A stretch of DNA of 10,570 nt from Desulfobacterales bacterium (GCA_029940115.1 JAOZRQ010000209.1:1-10570); one strand, 5' to 3'; counted from the first letter of the stretch, positions 1 to 6,958 are shown. Translations and numbers: made by a program. Notes: generated by a model from the letters alone, not told the origin.

Positions 1-1608
1 ATAGTTCTGAGTGGTCTTGTTTGCCCTTTGGCAATGGCGGAAAAACTGGCTGAAAAGCAGGTGTTGAATATCGCGTTTGACGCCGGGGACGCCAAAAACT
101 TGGATCCCCACCGTGCGACCACAACCGTTGATCGTTCTACCATGGACCCCATTTTCAACGGACTGGTGCGGTACCCGCACGGAAATCAGGTGAAAATCGA
201 AGCGGATCTGGCTGAATCCTGGGAAAAATCCGAAGATGGCAAAACTTGGACGTTCCACCTACGCAAAGGGATCTATTTCCATCCCTTTCCCAAACAGCCC
301 CAAGGCTATGAGATGACATCCGCGGATGTGGTGTTTTCTCTTCAGCGGGCAGCCAATCCGGACCACTCCTCCTATGCCGGTGAATACACCGACATAGGAT
401 TTGAAGCAGTGGATCCCCACACAGTGCAGATCACCATCAGACAGCCCATTTCAGATCCTCTTTTTTTGGCCAAGTTTGCCAATTATGCGGGCGGATTCAT
501 CGTTTCTGAAAAAGTCGTCAAAGAGATGGGCAATGACTGGTTCAAAACCCATCCGGTCGGTACCGGACCGTTTATGTTTGAATCATACGATCCCCGTCAG
601 GAAACCGTTTTGAAGGCCAATCCAAAATACTTCCGCGGAAAACCCATCTTGGAAAAAGTGGCCATCAAATATATGCCCACCGTCAGCTCTCGCGAATTCG
701 GCCTTCGTACTGGCGAACTTCACATCATAGAGGGATTGAACGAAGCCAAGTGGGTTGAAAAAATCAGCACCTTTCCGGAAGTGTCAATCAAAACCTTTGG
801 CCCCTGCGAGACCCAGATGCTCCATTTCAACATGGCCAATGCGCTGTTCAAGGATATTCGCGTACGCAAGGCTGTCAGTTACGCCATTGACCGCTCCCAA
901 GTGGCCGCATTCATGGGTGAGAGTTTGGCGATTCCCATTTACTCTGCTGCAATGGCGCCACCTGCATCGGGTGCCCTGACCAAGGCAGAAGCCGAGGCCG
1001 CGGGTGTGGTGTATGAAGGGGATGTGGCAAAAGCAAAAGCCCTGCTCAAGGAAGCCGGCAAATCCGATCTCAGCTTTGAAGTGATCATCAGCGAGCTGGC
1101 CACGAGCTACCGCAAACCGCTCATTGGTCTGCAGGCCCAACTCAAAAAGGCGGGCATCAACATGAAGCTCAAGGTGGTGGACCATTCCTCATTCCACAGC
1201 CTGATCCGCAAGGATGCCAGCCCGCTGGTTTATTACACTTGCTGGCGACCCAATGCAGATGTCTTTCTGACCCGTTTCTACCACTCCGCCTCTGAAGTGA
1301 TGAAAGGTAAAAAGCCGGATACCGGCTTTTCCCATTACGGCGCGGTGGATGCAAATGGCGACGGAAAAGTTGACTCCATTGATGCGCTGATCGAGAAAGC
1401 CCGGTATGAGCTGGACGGCCCAAAGCAGGCCGAGCTGTGGAAACAGGCCCAGGTCGAGTTGCTCAGGAACGTGTCCGTGGTGCCAACGATTCGGCTCAAA
1501 TACGCTTTCCCCATGAAGTCTTATGTGGATATCGGTCATCCGCTGGATTTCAGTTGGCAGACGTATTCACCTCAGATCACCGAGAAGACGCGGATTCTGG
1601 CCCATTAA
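1..1608 (+). CDS. ABC transporter solute-binding protein, family 5 (peptide/nickel type), 5' end outside window
   Basis: Periplasmic binding protein of the SBP_bac_5 (DppA/OppA/NikA) family, which captures peptides, nickel complexes or similar solutes for an ABC importer. The frame is open to the left edge. Codons 1-12 read as the end of a hydrophobic signal sequence (IVLSGLVCPLAMA), with a plausible signal peptidase I site after Ala-Met-Ala, so the true start lies upstream of the window and the TTG at 28 is probably not it. Family features are the N-terminal NLDPHRATTT...IFNGLVRY segment, the WTFHLRKGIYFH strand, the TGPF turn and the IRVRKAVSYAIDR segment. An unusual EF-hand-like loop (DANGDGKVDSID, 1348-1383) precedes the C-terminal LIEKAR helix. 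A DppB-type permease follows after 64 bp, which supports the transporter role. The substrate cannot be determined. Confidence 0.9.
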   Translation: MVLSGLVCPLAMAEKLAEKQVLNIAFDAGDAKNLDPHRATTTVDRSTMDPIFNGLVRYPHGNQVKIEADLAESWEKSEDGKTWTFHLRKGIYFHPFPKQPQGYEMTSADVVFSLQRAANPDHSSYAGEYTDIGFEAVDPHTVQITIRQPISDPLFLAKFANYAGGFIVSEKVVKEMGNDWFKTHPVGTGPFMFESYDPRQETVLKANPKYFRGKPILEKVAIKYMPTVSSREFGLRTGELHIIEGLNEAKWVEKISTFPEVSIKTFGPCETQMLHFNMANALFKDIRVRKAVSYAIDRSQVAAFMGESLAIPIYSAAMAPPASGALTKAEAEAAGVVYEGDVAKAKALLKEAGKSDLSFEVIISELATSYRKPLIGLQAQLKKAGINMKLKVVDHSSFHSLIRKDASPLVYYTCWRPNADVFLTRFYHSASEVMKGKKPDTGFSHYGAVDANGDGKVDSIDALIEKARYELDGPKQAELWKQAQVELLRNVSVVPTIRLKYAFPMKSYVDIGHPLDFSWQTYSPQITEKTRILAH

Positions 1609-1617
1609 ATTAAATAT

Positions 1618-1653
1618 AGAATCAGCGCGGCTTTTAAAGGTCGCGCTGATTCT
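1618..1653 (+). promoter_or_regulatory. Intercistronic hairpin between binding protein and permease
   Basis: A perfect 12-bp inverted repeat, AGAATCAGCGCG (1618-1629) and CGCGCTGATTCT (1642-1653), encloses a 12-nt loop, between the stop codon of the binding-protein gene and the start of the permease gene. No U-tract follows, so it is not a classical terminator. In ABC importer operons such hairpins often protect the upstream mRNA and allow much more binding protein than permease to be made. That role is inferred here. Confidence 0.7.
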
Positions 1654-1672
1654 GAACCAAGGTATTCTGCCC

Positions 1673-2614
1673 ATGTTCAAATACGCTGTCAGACGCATTT
1701 TGCAGAGCATCCCTATCCTGCTGGTCGTATTGACCCTCGTGTTCCTGGTGGTGCGGGTACTCCCGGGCGATCCCGCGGTTGCCGCTCTCGGAGATTATGC
1801 CAGCAAGGAAGCCGTGGATGCCCTGCGGGAAAAACTGGGACTCAATGACCCCATTTGGTTGCAGTACATCAAATTTTTGGGGAACCTGCTCAAAGGAGAT
1901 TTGGGAAAATCGGCCATTACTGGCTATCCGGTGGCCCAGCAGGTGGTCCGGGTGTTGCCTTACACTTTGATGCTGACCTTTTGCGCCATTGTGTTTGGGT
2001 ATATTCTTGGGGTGCCTCTGGGAATCTCTGCTGCAGTGCATCGCAACAGCTTCATTGATTACTTTAACCGGATTTTTTCTTTGCTGGGCCTTTCTGTGCC
2101 TGCGTTCTATATGGGGATTCTGCTGATTCTGATCTTTGCCATCATCTTTCCGATCTTTCCGGTGGTGGGCGGCGGCGTTTTTTGGGATCTGAAGGATAAT
2201 TTGCGCCACTTGGCGCTTCCGGGTTTGTCCTTGGGACTGCTCATGATGGCTTATGTGACGCGGATGACCCGCTCATCAATGTTAGATGTGCTTCGTGAGG
2301 ATTACGTCCGTACCGCCCATGCCAAGGGATTGCTGGAACGCATGGTTTTGTATAAGCATGTGCTCAGAAATGCCTTGATCCCCATCGTGACCTTAGGCGG
2401 GTTGTATGCGGTGGTGCTGATCGGCTCTTCAGTCATGGTTGAGATCGTATTCTCCCGCCCCGGACTGGGCAAGCTGATGGTGGGGGCCATCAAGCAGCGG
2501 GACTATACCACCCTGCAATCCGTAATGGTCATCTATGCGATGATAGTGGTATTTATCAATTTGGCCACTGATCTGATATACAGCCTCATTGATCCCCGGA
2601 TCAAATATAATTGA
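1673..2614 (+). CDS. DppB-type ABC transporter permease
   Basis: Inner-membrane permease subunit (313 aa, normal for the family) of a peptide/nickel-type ABC importer. The start at 1673 gives the usual N-terminus MFKYAVRRILQSIP followed by a transmembrane helix. A longer in-frame reading to 1523 would overlap the upstream gene and add an implausible arginine-rich leader. AAGG at 1659-1662 is a weak ribosome site about 10 nt upstream. Family marks are LPGDPA after the first helix, the REKLGLNDP segment, about six hydrophobic helices and the cytoplasmic EAA loop (REDYVRTAHAKG...VLRNALIPIVT) that contacts the ATPase. The C-terminal LIDPRIKYN is typical. The second permease (DppC) and the ATPases (DppD/F) do not follow, so partners must lie elsewhere or have been lost. 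Confidence 0.93.
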   Translation: MFKYAVRRILQSIPILLVVLTLVFLVVRVLPGDPAVAALGDYASKEAVDALREKLGLNDPIWLQYIKFLGNLLKGDLGKSAITGYPVAQQVVRVLPYTLMLTFCAIVFGYILGVPLGISAAVHRNSFIDYFNRIFSLLGLSVPAFYMGILLILIFAIIFPIFPVVGGGVFWDLKDNLRHLALPGLSLGLLMMAYVTRMTRSSMLDVLREDYVRTAHAKGLLERMVLYKHVLRNALIPIVTLGGLYAVVLIGSSVMVEIVFSRPGLGKLMVGAIKQRDYTTLQSVMVIYAMIVVFINLATDLIYSLIDPRIKYN

Positions 2615-2618
2615 TCAC

Positions 2619-2695
2619 GGTTCACGCATCATGGTTCACGCATCACGGTTCACGCATCACGGTTCACGCATCACGATTCACGTTTCACGTTTCAT
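2619..2695. repeat. 14-bp tandem repeat array (GGTTCACGCATCAC), about five units
   Basis: Units start at 2619, 2633, 2647, 2661 and 2675. The first four are GGTTCACGCATCA(T/C), nearly identical. The fifth is GATTCACGTTTCAC, and the array fades into GTTTCAT. The array begins 4 bp after the permease stop codon and ends 3 bp before the start codon of the Lrp-type gene, so it fills the whole intergenic space and leaves no Shine-Dalgarno sequence. The TTCACG core recurs in the satellite interior of the mobile elements at 5793 and 9282. Confidence 0.9.
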
Positions 2696-2698
2696 ATT

Positions 2699-3196
2699 AT
2701 GAGAAATGACAATTTGGACAGCCTTGACCTAAAGATTCTCAAAGCGTTGCAGTCCAGCGCCCGGAAGAAGAATGTCGAACTGGCAAGAGACTTGGGGGTG
2801 GCCCCCTCAACCATGCTTGAGCGGGTCCGCAGTCTGGAGGAGCGGGGGCTGATCTTGGGCTATCGCGCGATGCTGAATCCTGAGATGCTCGACTTGAATG
2901 TCCAGGCATTCATCTCGGTGGCCCTTGACCGTCACGAGTCGGACGTCATCCGCCAGTTTGAGGAGGGGATCCGGAACATGCCCTGTGTCCGGGCCTGTTA
3001 CCACTTGGCCGGACGATTTGATTATCTGCTTCATGTGGCGGTTCATGACCTGAAGCAACTGGGCCAGTTGGTCAAAACTGGCTTTGCCTCGTTACCCGCT
3101 TTCGGCAAATCAGAAACTTTTCTGGTTTTCTCGGAAGTCAAGCCCGACATCGGGTTGCCCATTGATGTTGATGATGATCTTCTCGGCGAACCCTGA
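2699..3196 (+). CDS. Lrp/AsnC family transcriptional regulator
   Basis: A 165-aa feast/famine-type regulator, normal length for the family. Residues about 6-55 form the N-terminal winged helix-turn-helix (LDSLDLKILKALQ, then VELARDLGVAPSTMLERVRSLEERGLI). Residues about 65-148 form the RAM domain that binds amino acids and drives oligomerisation, with the typical LAGRFDYLLHV strand. Such proteins sense amino acids or related metabolites and usually control nearby transport or metabolic genes, so the adjacent ABC importer genes are possible targets. The ATG at 2699 is the only sensible start, because the conserved LDxLDxKIL segment begins at residue 6. No ribosome site is visible, since the repeat array runs up to the gene. 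The Asp-rich C-terminus (DVDDDLLGEP) is not part of the family core. Confidence 0.93.
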   Translation: MRNDNLDSLDLKILKALQSSARKKNVELARDLGVAPSTMLERVRSLEERGLILGYRAMLNPEMLDLNVQAFISVALDRHESDVIRQFEEGIRNMPCVRACYHLAGRFDYLLHVAVHDLKQLGQLVKTGFASLPAFGKSETFLVFSEVKPDIGLPIDVDDDLLGEP

Positions 3197-3226
3197 AAGC
3201 TCTCAGGACTGCCACACTTCCCAAAA

Positions 3227-3243
3227 GAGAAACCGGGTTTCTC
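3227..3243. repeat. Small palindrome GAGAAACC-G-GGTTTCTC
   Basis: A perfect 8-bp stem with a one-base centre lies 31 bp after the Lrp-type gene. It has no T-tract, so terminator function is doubtful. Its core (GAAACC/GGTTTC) recurs in the larger hairpin at 6226-6262, which suggests a dispersed palindrome family. Confidence 0.5.
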
Positions 3244-3272
3244 CGCCATCAAACTTTTAGAGCTACTGAGAA

Positions 3273-3857
3273 ATGGCGATTTTCAACACAGATTCCTATC
3301 TCCGGGCCTCTTTCTCCTCATGGCGTGAGGCCAACCAGACGGTGGATTGTCTTATCCAGCGTCATGCCTCAAACCTGAGTCATGTGGCGGCACGGGCCAA
3401 GAATATTCAATATCAGATGGCCTCAATCTTTCCGCTGATGGATGCCCTCTGTTCGAGGACCTGTCCGTGGTGTCCGGATTCCTGTTGCACAGGGGCTAAG
3501 GTCTGGATTGATTTTTCGGATGTTCTTTTCATTCATCTCACCGGGCAACCGGTCCCGCGGACCCAGGTCATTCCACATATGAAGGATGTCTGCCATTACT
3601 TGGAACCCAAGGGATGCACTCTGCCCCGGATGAGCCGGCCATGGGTCTGCACACGATACCTTTGTCCCACCCAGATGGCAAGCCTTCGCAGAGAGTCCGG
3701 CCGCGTTCAGGAAGCCTTCAACCGAAGTCTCCAGACCATCAGGGTAGAGCGGAAAGAGATGGAGGACGCGTTTGTTTGGGTGACTTCGCCTTCGACTCTT
3801 TCTGATGTCATTCCCGCTTCTGATGTCATTCCCGCGAAAGCGGGAATCCACCGCTGA
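3273..3857 (+). CDS. YkgJ-like cysteine-cluster protein with repeat-encoded C-terminus
   Basis: A 194-aa cytoplasmic protein with ten cysteines. Residues 60-72 hold C-x3-C-x2-C-x3-CC, followed by an FSDVLFIHLTG segment, then CHYLEPKGC (107-115) and RPWVCTRYLC (122-131). This order (C/CC cluster, hydrophobic helix, CxxLxxxGCxL, RPxxCRxxxC) matches the YkgJ / CxxCxxCC family, proposed to bind zinc or an iron-sulfur cluster; the exact function is unknown. The N-terminal 50 residues look helical and are not recognised. The last 18 residues (SDVIPASDVIPAKAGIHR) are a translation of the palindromic GTCATTCCCGCGAAAG repeat, so the original C-terminus has been replaced or extended. The start at 3273 has only a weak GAG upstream. 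The gene is flanked by unrelated genes, so context says nothing about its role. Confidence 0.75.
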   Translation: MAIFNTDSYLRASFSSWREANQTVDCLIQRHASNLSHVAARAKNIQYQMASIFPLMDALCSRTCPWCPDSCCTGAKVWIDFSDVLFIHLTGQPVPRTQVIPHMKDVCHYLEPKGCTLPRMSRPWVCTRYLCPTQMASLRRESGRVQEAFNRSLQTIRVERKEMEDAFVWVTSPSTLSDVIPASDVIPAKAGIHR

Positions 3858-3933
3858 ATGGCAGGTTTTGAACATTGGGTTTCAACAGTGGATTCCTGCT
3901 TTCGCAGGAATGACAGGAGCGCAGGAATGACAG
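3801..3933. repeat. Inverted pair of GTCATTCC(C/T)GCGAAAGC repeats with partial copies
   Basis: A partial copy (GATGTCATTCCCGC, 3804-3817) precedes a full 26-bp copy at 3825-3850. A full reverse-orientation copy (TGGATTCCTGCTTTCGCAGG, continuing to 3914) starts at 3889. A partial duplicate, GCAGGAATGACAGG, occupies 3920-3933. Each copy is itself a hairpin, and the two copies could pair over a 38-bp spacer. The same inverted pairing recurs at 6265-6340. This is a widespread REP-like palindrome; here it enters the coding region of the YkgJ-like gene. Confidence 0.85.
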
Positions 3934-3979
3934 GGGCCAGCCAACTGACAACGAACCATTTGCATGGAGAGATTCACAA

Positions 3980-5749
3980 GTGAAACATTTTTTTAAGACA
4001 ATATTGATGATCATCGGAGGCATGACGCTTTTGAGCGGTTTTGTCGCCATTCTGTTCGGCATTCTTTTCTGGGTGAGCCAAGAGGACGTTTCTGACAAAA
4101 CCTTTCTGGAGATTGATTTCTCCAATGGCCTTGTTGAATATGTGCCGGATGACCCGGGATCCAGGATGATGCTGGCCAAGAGACCCCAAGTGATTGATGT
4201 GGTCGAAGCCTTGCAGAACGCGTCGGATGATGACCGGATATCAGGCATTGTGGCGCGGCTCAGTCATATGAGGATGGGGATGGCCTGCATCCAAGAGGTC
4301 CGCAACGCGGTTCTCGCGTTTCGCAAATCAGGCAAACCCGCGATAGCCTACGCGGACACATTCGGCGAGTTCTCTCCCGGAACCGGGTCCTATTATTTGG
4401 CCACTGCGTTTGAAAAAATCTATCTCCAGCCGTCGGGAGACATCTGCCTCACCGGCCTGCTCCTTGAGACCCAATTTCTGAAAGGCACATTTGAAAAGCT
4501 GGGGGTTGTCCCCCGCATAGATCGGCGCCACGAATACAAAAACGCGGTGAACACCTTTACCGAGGAGACATACACCGAGCCACACAAGGAGGCCCTCACC
4601 CGGATCACAGACTCGATCTTCGGGCAGATCGTGAAAGGGATTGCCCAAGCCAGGGATATCTCCGAGGAGAATGTGCGCGGCCTTGTGGATCATGGTCTGT
4701 TTCTGGGGCAGGAGGCCGTGAACGCGAAGCTTGTTGACGGGCTTGCCTATCGGGACGCGGTCTATGAGGAGATAAAGTCGGCCGTGGGGGATCAGGTGAA
4801 ATTCCTCTCCTTGTGGGACTATCTGGAGGAGGCAGGTCGCTTCTACGCGGACGGGGAGACCCTCGCGCTGATCTATGGCGTCGGCGGCATACAGAGAGGC
4901 CGAAGCCAATACAACCCCCTATTCGGAGACGCGGCCATGGGATCGGGCACCCTCACCAAAGCCTTCCGCTCGGCAATAGCGGACGAGGACGTCAAGGCGA
5001 TCCTCTTTCGGGTGAACAGTCCCGGGGGGTCCTATGTCGCGTCCGACAGCATTTGGCGGGAGACGGTTCGGGCCAAGGCGGCCGGCAAGCCGGTGATCGT
5101 CTCCATGGGAAATGTGGCAGGCTCTGGCGGCTATTTTGTCTCCATGGCCGCGGATAAGATCATTGCCCAGCCCGGGACGATCACCGGCTCCATCGGCGTC
5201 TTTGCCGGAAAGATGCTCACCTCGGGGTTCTGGGAGAAGATGGGGATATCATGGGACGAAGTTCATGCGGGCTCCAACGCGACCATATGGACCGGGATCC
5301 GTGACTACACCCCTGAACAGTGGAGCCGCCTCCAAGACACGCTGGATCGGATATACGCGGACTTCACCACCAAAGCGGCCAAGGGCCGGGAGATGCCCCT
5401 TGAGAAAGTGATGAACGCGGCCAGGGGACGGGTCTGGACAGGCGAGGACGCCAAGTCCCTCGGGCTGATTGACGAACTCGGCGGGTTTCCCGAGGCCATC
5501 GCGCTTGCCAAAGCCGCCGCGGGGATCCCGGAAGATCGGAAGGTCTCTTTGAAGCTCTTTCCCGAGAAAAAACCCTTGATAGAAGTGTTGCTGGAAAAGG
5601 GGGAGATGAGCGAGGAGGCGAATATCTCATTCGCCGCAATGGCCCAGACCTTGGAGACAATTCGTCCACTGCTCCGTTCCCTCAGACAGGCCGGACTTCT
5701 GGGGGATGCCGGACTGCTTTCCATGCAGAATCCTTGGGTGCATCACTAG
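3980..5749 (+). CDS. sppA: Signal peptide peptidase SppA, long (two-domain) form
   Basis: Membrane-anchored serine protease (589 aa; the E. coli 67K form is 618) that degrades cleaved signal peptides. Residues 8-31 form a single N-terminal membrane anchor. The first S49 domain (about 70-265) carries the general-base lysine in HEYKNAV (Lys187). The second (about 295-510) carries the nucleophile in GNVAGSGGY (Ser382), with the NSPGG oxyanion-type loop at 346-350 and TGSIGV at 402-407. These correspond to Lys209 and Ser409 of the E. coli enzyme, so it is predicted active. The start is GTG at 3980, with GGAGA at 3966-3970 placed 9 nt upstream. The anchor directly follows this start. The gene is richer in GC than the lipid cluster downstream and has no operon partner in the window. 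Confidence 0.95.
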   Translation: MKHFFKTILMIIGGMTLLSGFVAILFGILFWVSQEDVSDKTFLEIDFSNGLVEYVPDDPGSRMMLAKRPQVIDVVEALQNASDDDRISGIVARLSHMRMGMACIQEVRNAVLAFRKSGKPAIAYADTFGEFSPGTGSYYLATAFEKIYLQPSGDICLTGLLLETQFLKGTFEKLGVVPRIDRRHEYKNAVNTFTEETYTEPHKEALTRITDSIFGQIVKGIAQARDISEENVRGLVDHGLFLGQEAVNAKLVDGLAYRDAVYEEIKSAVGDQVKFLSLWDYLEEAGRFYADGETLALIYGVGGIQRGRSQYNPLFGDAAMGSGTLTKAFRSAIADEDVKAILFRVNSPGGSYVASDSIWRETVRAKAAGKPVIVSMGNVAGSGGYFVSMAADKIIAQPGTITGSIGVFAGKMLTSGFWEKMGISWDEVHAGSNATIWTGIRDYTPEQWSRLQDTLDRIYADFTTKAAKGREMPLEKVMNAARGRVWTGEDAKSLGLIDELGGFPEAIALAKAAAGIPEDRKVSLKLFPEKKPLIEVLLEKGEMSEEANISFAAMAQTLETIRPLLRSLRQAGLLGDAGLLSMQNPWVHH

Positions 5750-5792
5750 TTGTATGCCGTCTAAGTGCATGATACAATGCAGAACAAATTTG

Positions 5793-5918
5793 CTGATTAT
5801 AACGGATTTAGGGGAGCCCCGTGAACTTGAACTTATACTTGAACTTGTCCGTAAATGAATATTCAAGTTCACGTTCAAGTTCACGGACGGAGCGGCTCCC
5901 TATCCAAAAGTTTTTCAG
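5793..5918. mobile_element. Degenerate miniature inverted-repeat element with satellite interior
   Basis: The left end CTGATTATAACGGATTTAG (5793-5811) is the same as that of the element at 9282. Then come GGGAGCC, CTTGAA-type hexamers, a short spacer (TAAATGAAT), TTCAAGTTCACG-type hexamers and GGCTCCC (5894-5900), so almost the whole element folds on itself. The right end (AAAAGTTTTTCAG) is a damaged form of AAAAGCGTTATAATCAG in the 9282 copy. No target duplication is evident next to the two ends, consistent with an old or rearranged copy. It lies 43 bp after the sppA stop codon. Confidence 0.75.
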
Positions 5919-5937
5919 GATTTTTTCTGCATTGAGC

Positions 5938-5966
5938 TTGACAAATCAAAGAAGAGTGCGTATTCT
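5938..5966 (+). promoter_or_regulatory. Sigma70-type promoter (TTGACA-17-TATTCT)
   Basis: A consensus -35 box TTGACA (5938-5943) is separated by exactly 17 bp from TATTCT (5961-5966, four of six matches to TATAAT). The nearest downstream reading frame is the frameshifted small gene starting about 5991-6000. A promoter surviving in front of a broken gene suggests recent decay. Confidence 0.6.
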
Positions 5967-5999
5967 TGTTGTCAATGTTAAGAAACATATATGATGAGG

Positions 6000-6210
6000 A
6001 TGACCGCCATAAAATATGTCACCTCTGACAAAAGGTGAAAGTCGGATATCTGCTGGAAGGCCCCGGAGATTCCAAACAGAAGGCGATGGTCATGAGCGGC
6101 GGATTCGGCGCTGATGTGAATCTCGCGGCAAAGGGGAAATATGCCATCAAAACCAAAATTGCGGCCGGGATAAGAAACTGATGGACAAGTTTGTTTATGA
6201 GGTGAGATGA
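6000..6210 (+). pseudogene. Remnant of a small unrecognised protein gene, two frameshifts
   Basis: Three successive frames read as one protein. From ATG 6000 (in-frame ATGs also at 5991 and 5994) it reads MTAIKYVTSDK and stops at 6036-6038. The frame beginning GTG 6035 continues VKVGYLLEGPGDSK...GGFGADVNLAAKGKYAIKTK and stops at 6179. The frame from 6169 supplies DKKLMDKFVYEV to the TGA at 6208-6210. The joined sequence has strand-rich, Ig-like character (alternating polar/hydrophobic residues, GKYAIKTKI, FVYEV ending), reminiscent of small periplasmic YtkA/FixH-like domains. The family is not identified with any certainty. Sequencing error is an alternative, but two shifts in 210 bp favour decay. 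Confidence 0.5.
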
Positions 6211-6225
6211 ACCTCACGCCCGAAT

Positions 6226-6262
6226 AAAGAAACCAAGTTTTTTCAAAAAACTTGGTTTCTTT
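6226..6262. repeat. Perfect 18-bp hairpin (AAAGAAACCAAGTTTTTT)
   Basis: The 18-bp arm at 6226-6243 is repeated exactly in inverted orientation at 6245-6262 with a single C between, so this is a near-perfect palindrome of 37 bp able to extrude as a cruciform. It starts 15 bp after the broken small gene. As a transcript on either strand it ends in a short T-run only within the stem, so terminator activity is uncertain. Confidence 0.75.
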
Positions 6263-6264
6263 CC

Positions 6265-6340
6265 GTCATTCCTGCGAAAGCAGGAATCCATTGCCTTCTG
6301 ATTATTCCCAAAGGTGGATTCCCGCTTTCGCGGGAATGAC
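6265..6340. repeat. Second inverted pair of GTCATTCC(T/C)GCGAAAGC repeats
   Basis: One 26-bp copy at 6265-6290 and one reverse-orientation copy at 6315-6340, separated by 24 bp. Their sequence is the same as the pair at 3825-3914. The right copy forms an 8-bp stem (ATTCCCGC/GCGGGAAT) and is followed 5 bp later by eight Ts (6343-6350), so it could act as a weak rho-independent terminator on the + strand. Confidence 0.85.
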
Positions 6341-6350
6341 CGTTTTTTTT

Positions 6351-6655
6351 GGCCGGATCAGAAAACTTGAGCATCAAGACAAGTGATGACCACCGGCCGT
6401 GCAGTTACGGACACAGCCGAATCTCCGCGTCCCTTCGTGTCTTGGCAGAGGCAAAAACAACGCATCAAAAAATGACAGACGATACCTGGGGTCTCTTAGG
6501 GATGAGAATATGGAGACAGTCAGGCATGGGCGCGTTGTTCACACTTGGCAACCTGCTTGTACTCGGGCATCAAATTTTTTGTCATTCCTGCGAAAATAGG
6601 AATGACAGGAAAAAAATTTGATGACCGAGTGGCATAAACTAATTAAGGAAAGGAT
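6351..6655. other. Region without a recognisable gene
   Basis: Short open frames exist, but none has a ribosome site or recognisable protein character, and the longest runs into a repeat (its end reads HSCENRNDRK, the translation of the GTCATTCCTGCGAAAA repeat). At 6568-6623 lies a long imperfect hairpin: CATCAAATTTTTTGTCATTC on the left pairs with GAATGAC-AGGAAAAAAATTTGATG on the right around a GCGAAAAT-type loop, apparently a REP-type repeat inside a larger palindrome. Nothing else is seen. Confidence 0.5.
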
Positions 6656-6958
6656 CTCAAGTTTTGCACCCCAATTTCTGAATTAATACAGATGGTTATG
6701 CCAAAACAAGAGATGCCTGATTGAATTTTTGGCATCCTTCATTTGTCAGTTCACACTTTGCTGTGGGACGATTTTGCAAATCGTTCCGAACGACTTGCAA
6801 AGTCGTTCCACAAGTCAAAAAAAGTGCAAACCACTTTTTGGCTTCGATGAAGGGTGCCGAATTTTTACTACCAAAAAACGAAAAAGACGGAATTTTTGGT
6901 GCCTGTTTCCTCCGAAAACCCTTGACAAACAGGTATTCATAGGGGTGCGAAACTTGAG
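6656..6958. mobile_element. 303-bp miniature inverted-repeat element with perfect 8-bp target duplication
   Basis: The left end CTCAAGTTTTGCACCCC (6656-6672) and right end GGGGTGCGAAACTTGAG (6942-6958) are inverted repeats matching at 16 of 17 positions. Directly outside lie identical 8-bp direct repeats GAAAGGAT (6648-6655 and 6959-6966), the mark of transposition. No transposase is encoded. The interior holds further palindromes (6763-6811, AAAAAGTG/CACTTTTT at 6819-6839, ACCAAAAA/TTTTTGGT at 6870-6900). The ends differ from the CTGATT family, so it belongs to a separate family with the same duplication length. It sits directly upstream of the cytidylyltransferase gene and may have displaced its promoter. 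Confidence 0.85.
6763..6811. repeat. Nested palindromes (cloverleaf-like) inside the 303-bp element
   Basis: An outer stem GTGGGACGA (6763-6771) / TCGTTCCAC (6803-6811) encloses two inner hairpins, ACGATTT-TGC-AAATCGT (6768-6784) and CGACTT-GCA-AAGTCG (6791-6805). The inner and outer stems are alternatives that share bases. The structure looks like a palindrome duplicated in tandem. Confidence 0.65.

Noticed and set aside
1634..2209. Long minus-strand frame opposite the permease gene
   Set aside because: Shadow of a clearly recognised membrane protein gene; product rich in His/Gln and unlike any family.
2619..2695. CRISPR array
   Set aside because: Units of 14 bp are directly adjacent without spacers, and no cas genes are nearby.
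4328..4909. Long minus-strand frame opposite sppA
   Set aside because: sppA on the + strand has both catalytic motifs and full length; the opposite frame is an artefact of its GC-rich codon use.
6349..6621. Possible small gene on the + strand (about 90 codons)
   Set aside because: TTG start without ribosome site, no protein character, and its end is the translation of a GTCATTCCTGCG repeat.
6922..6950. Promoter for the cytidylyltransferase (TTGACA at 6922)
   Set aside because: The -35 box is perfect, but no acceptable -10 lies 16-18 bp downstream (GTGCGA at the expected place).
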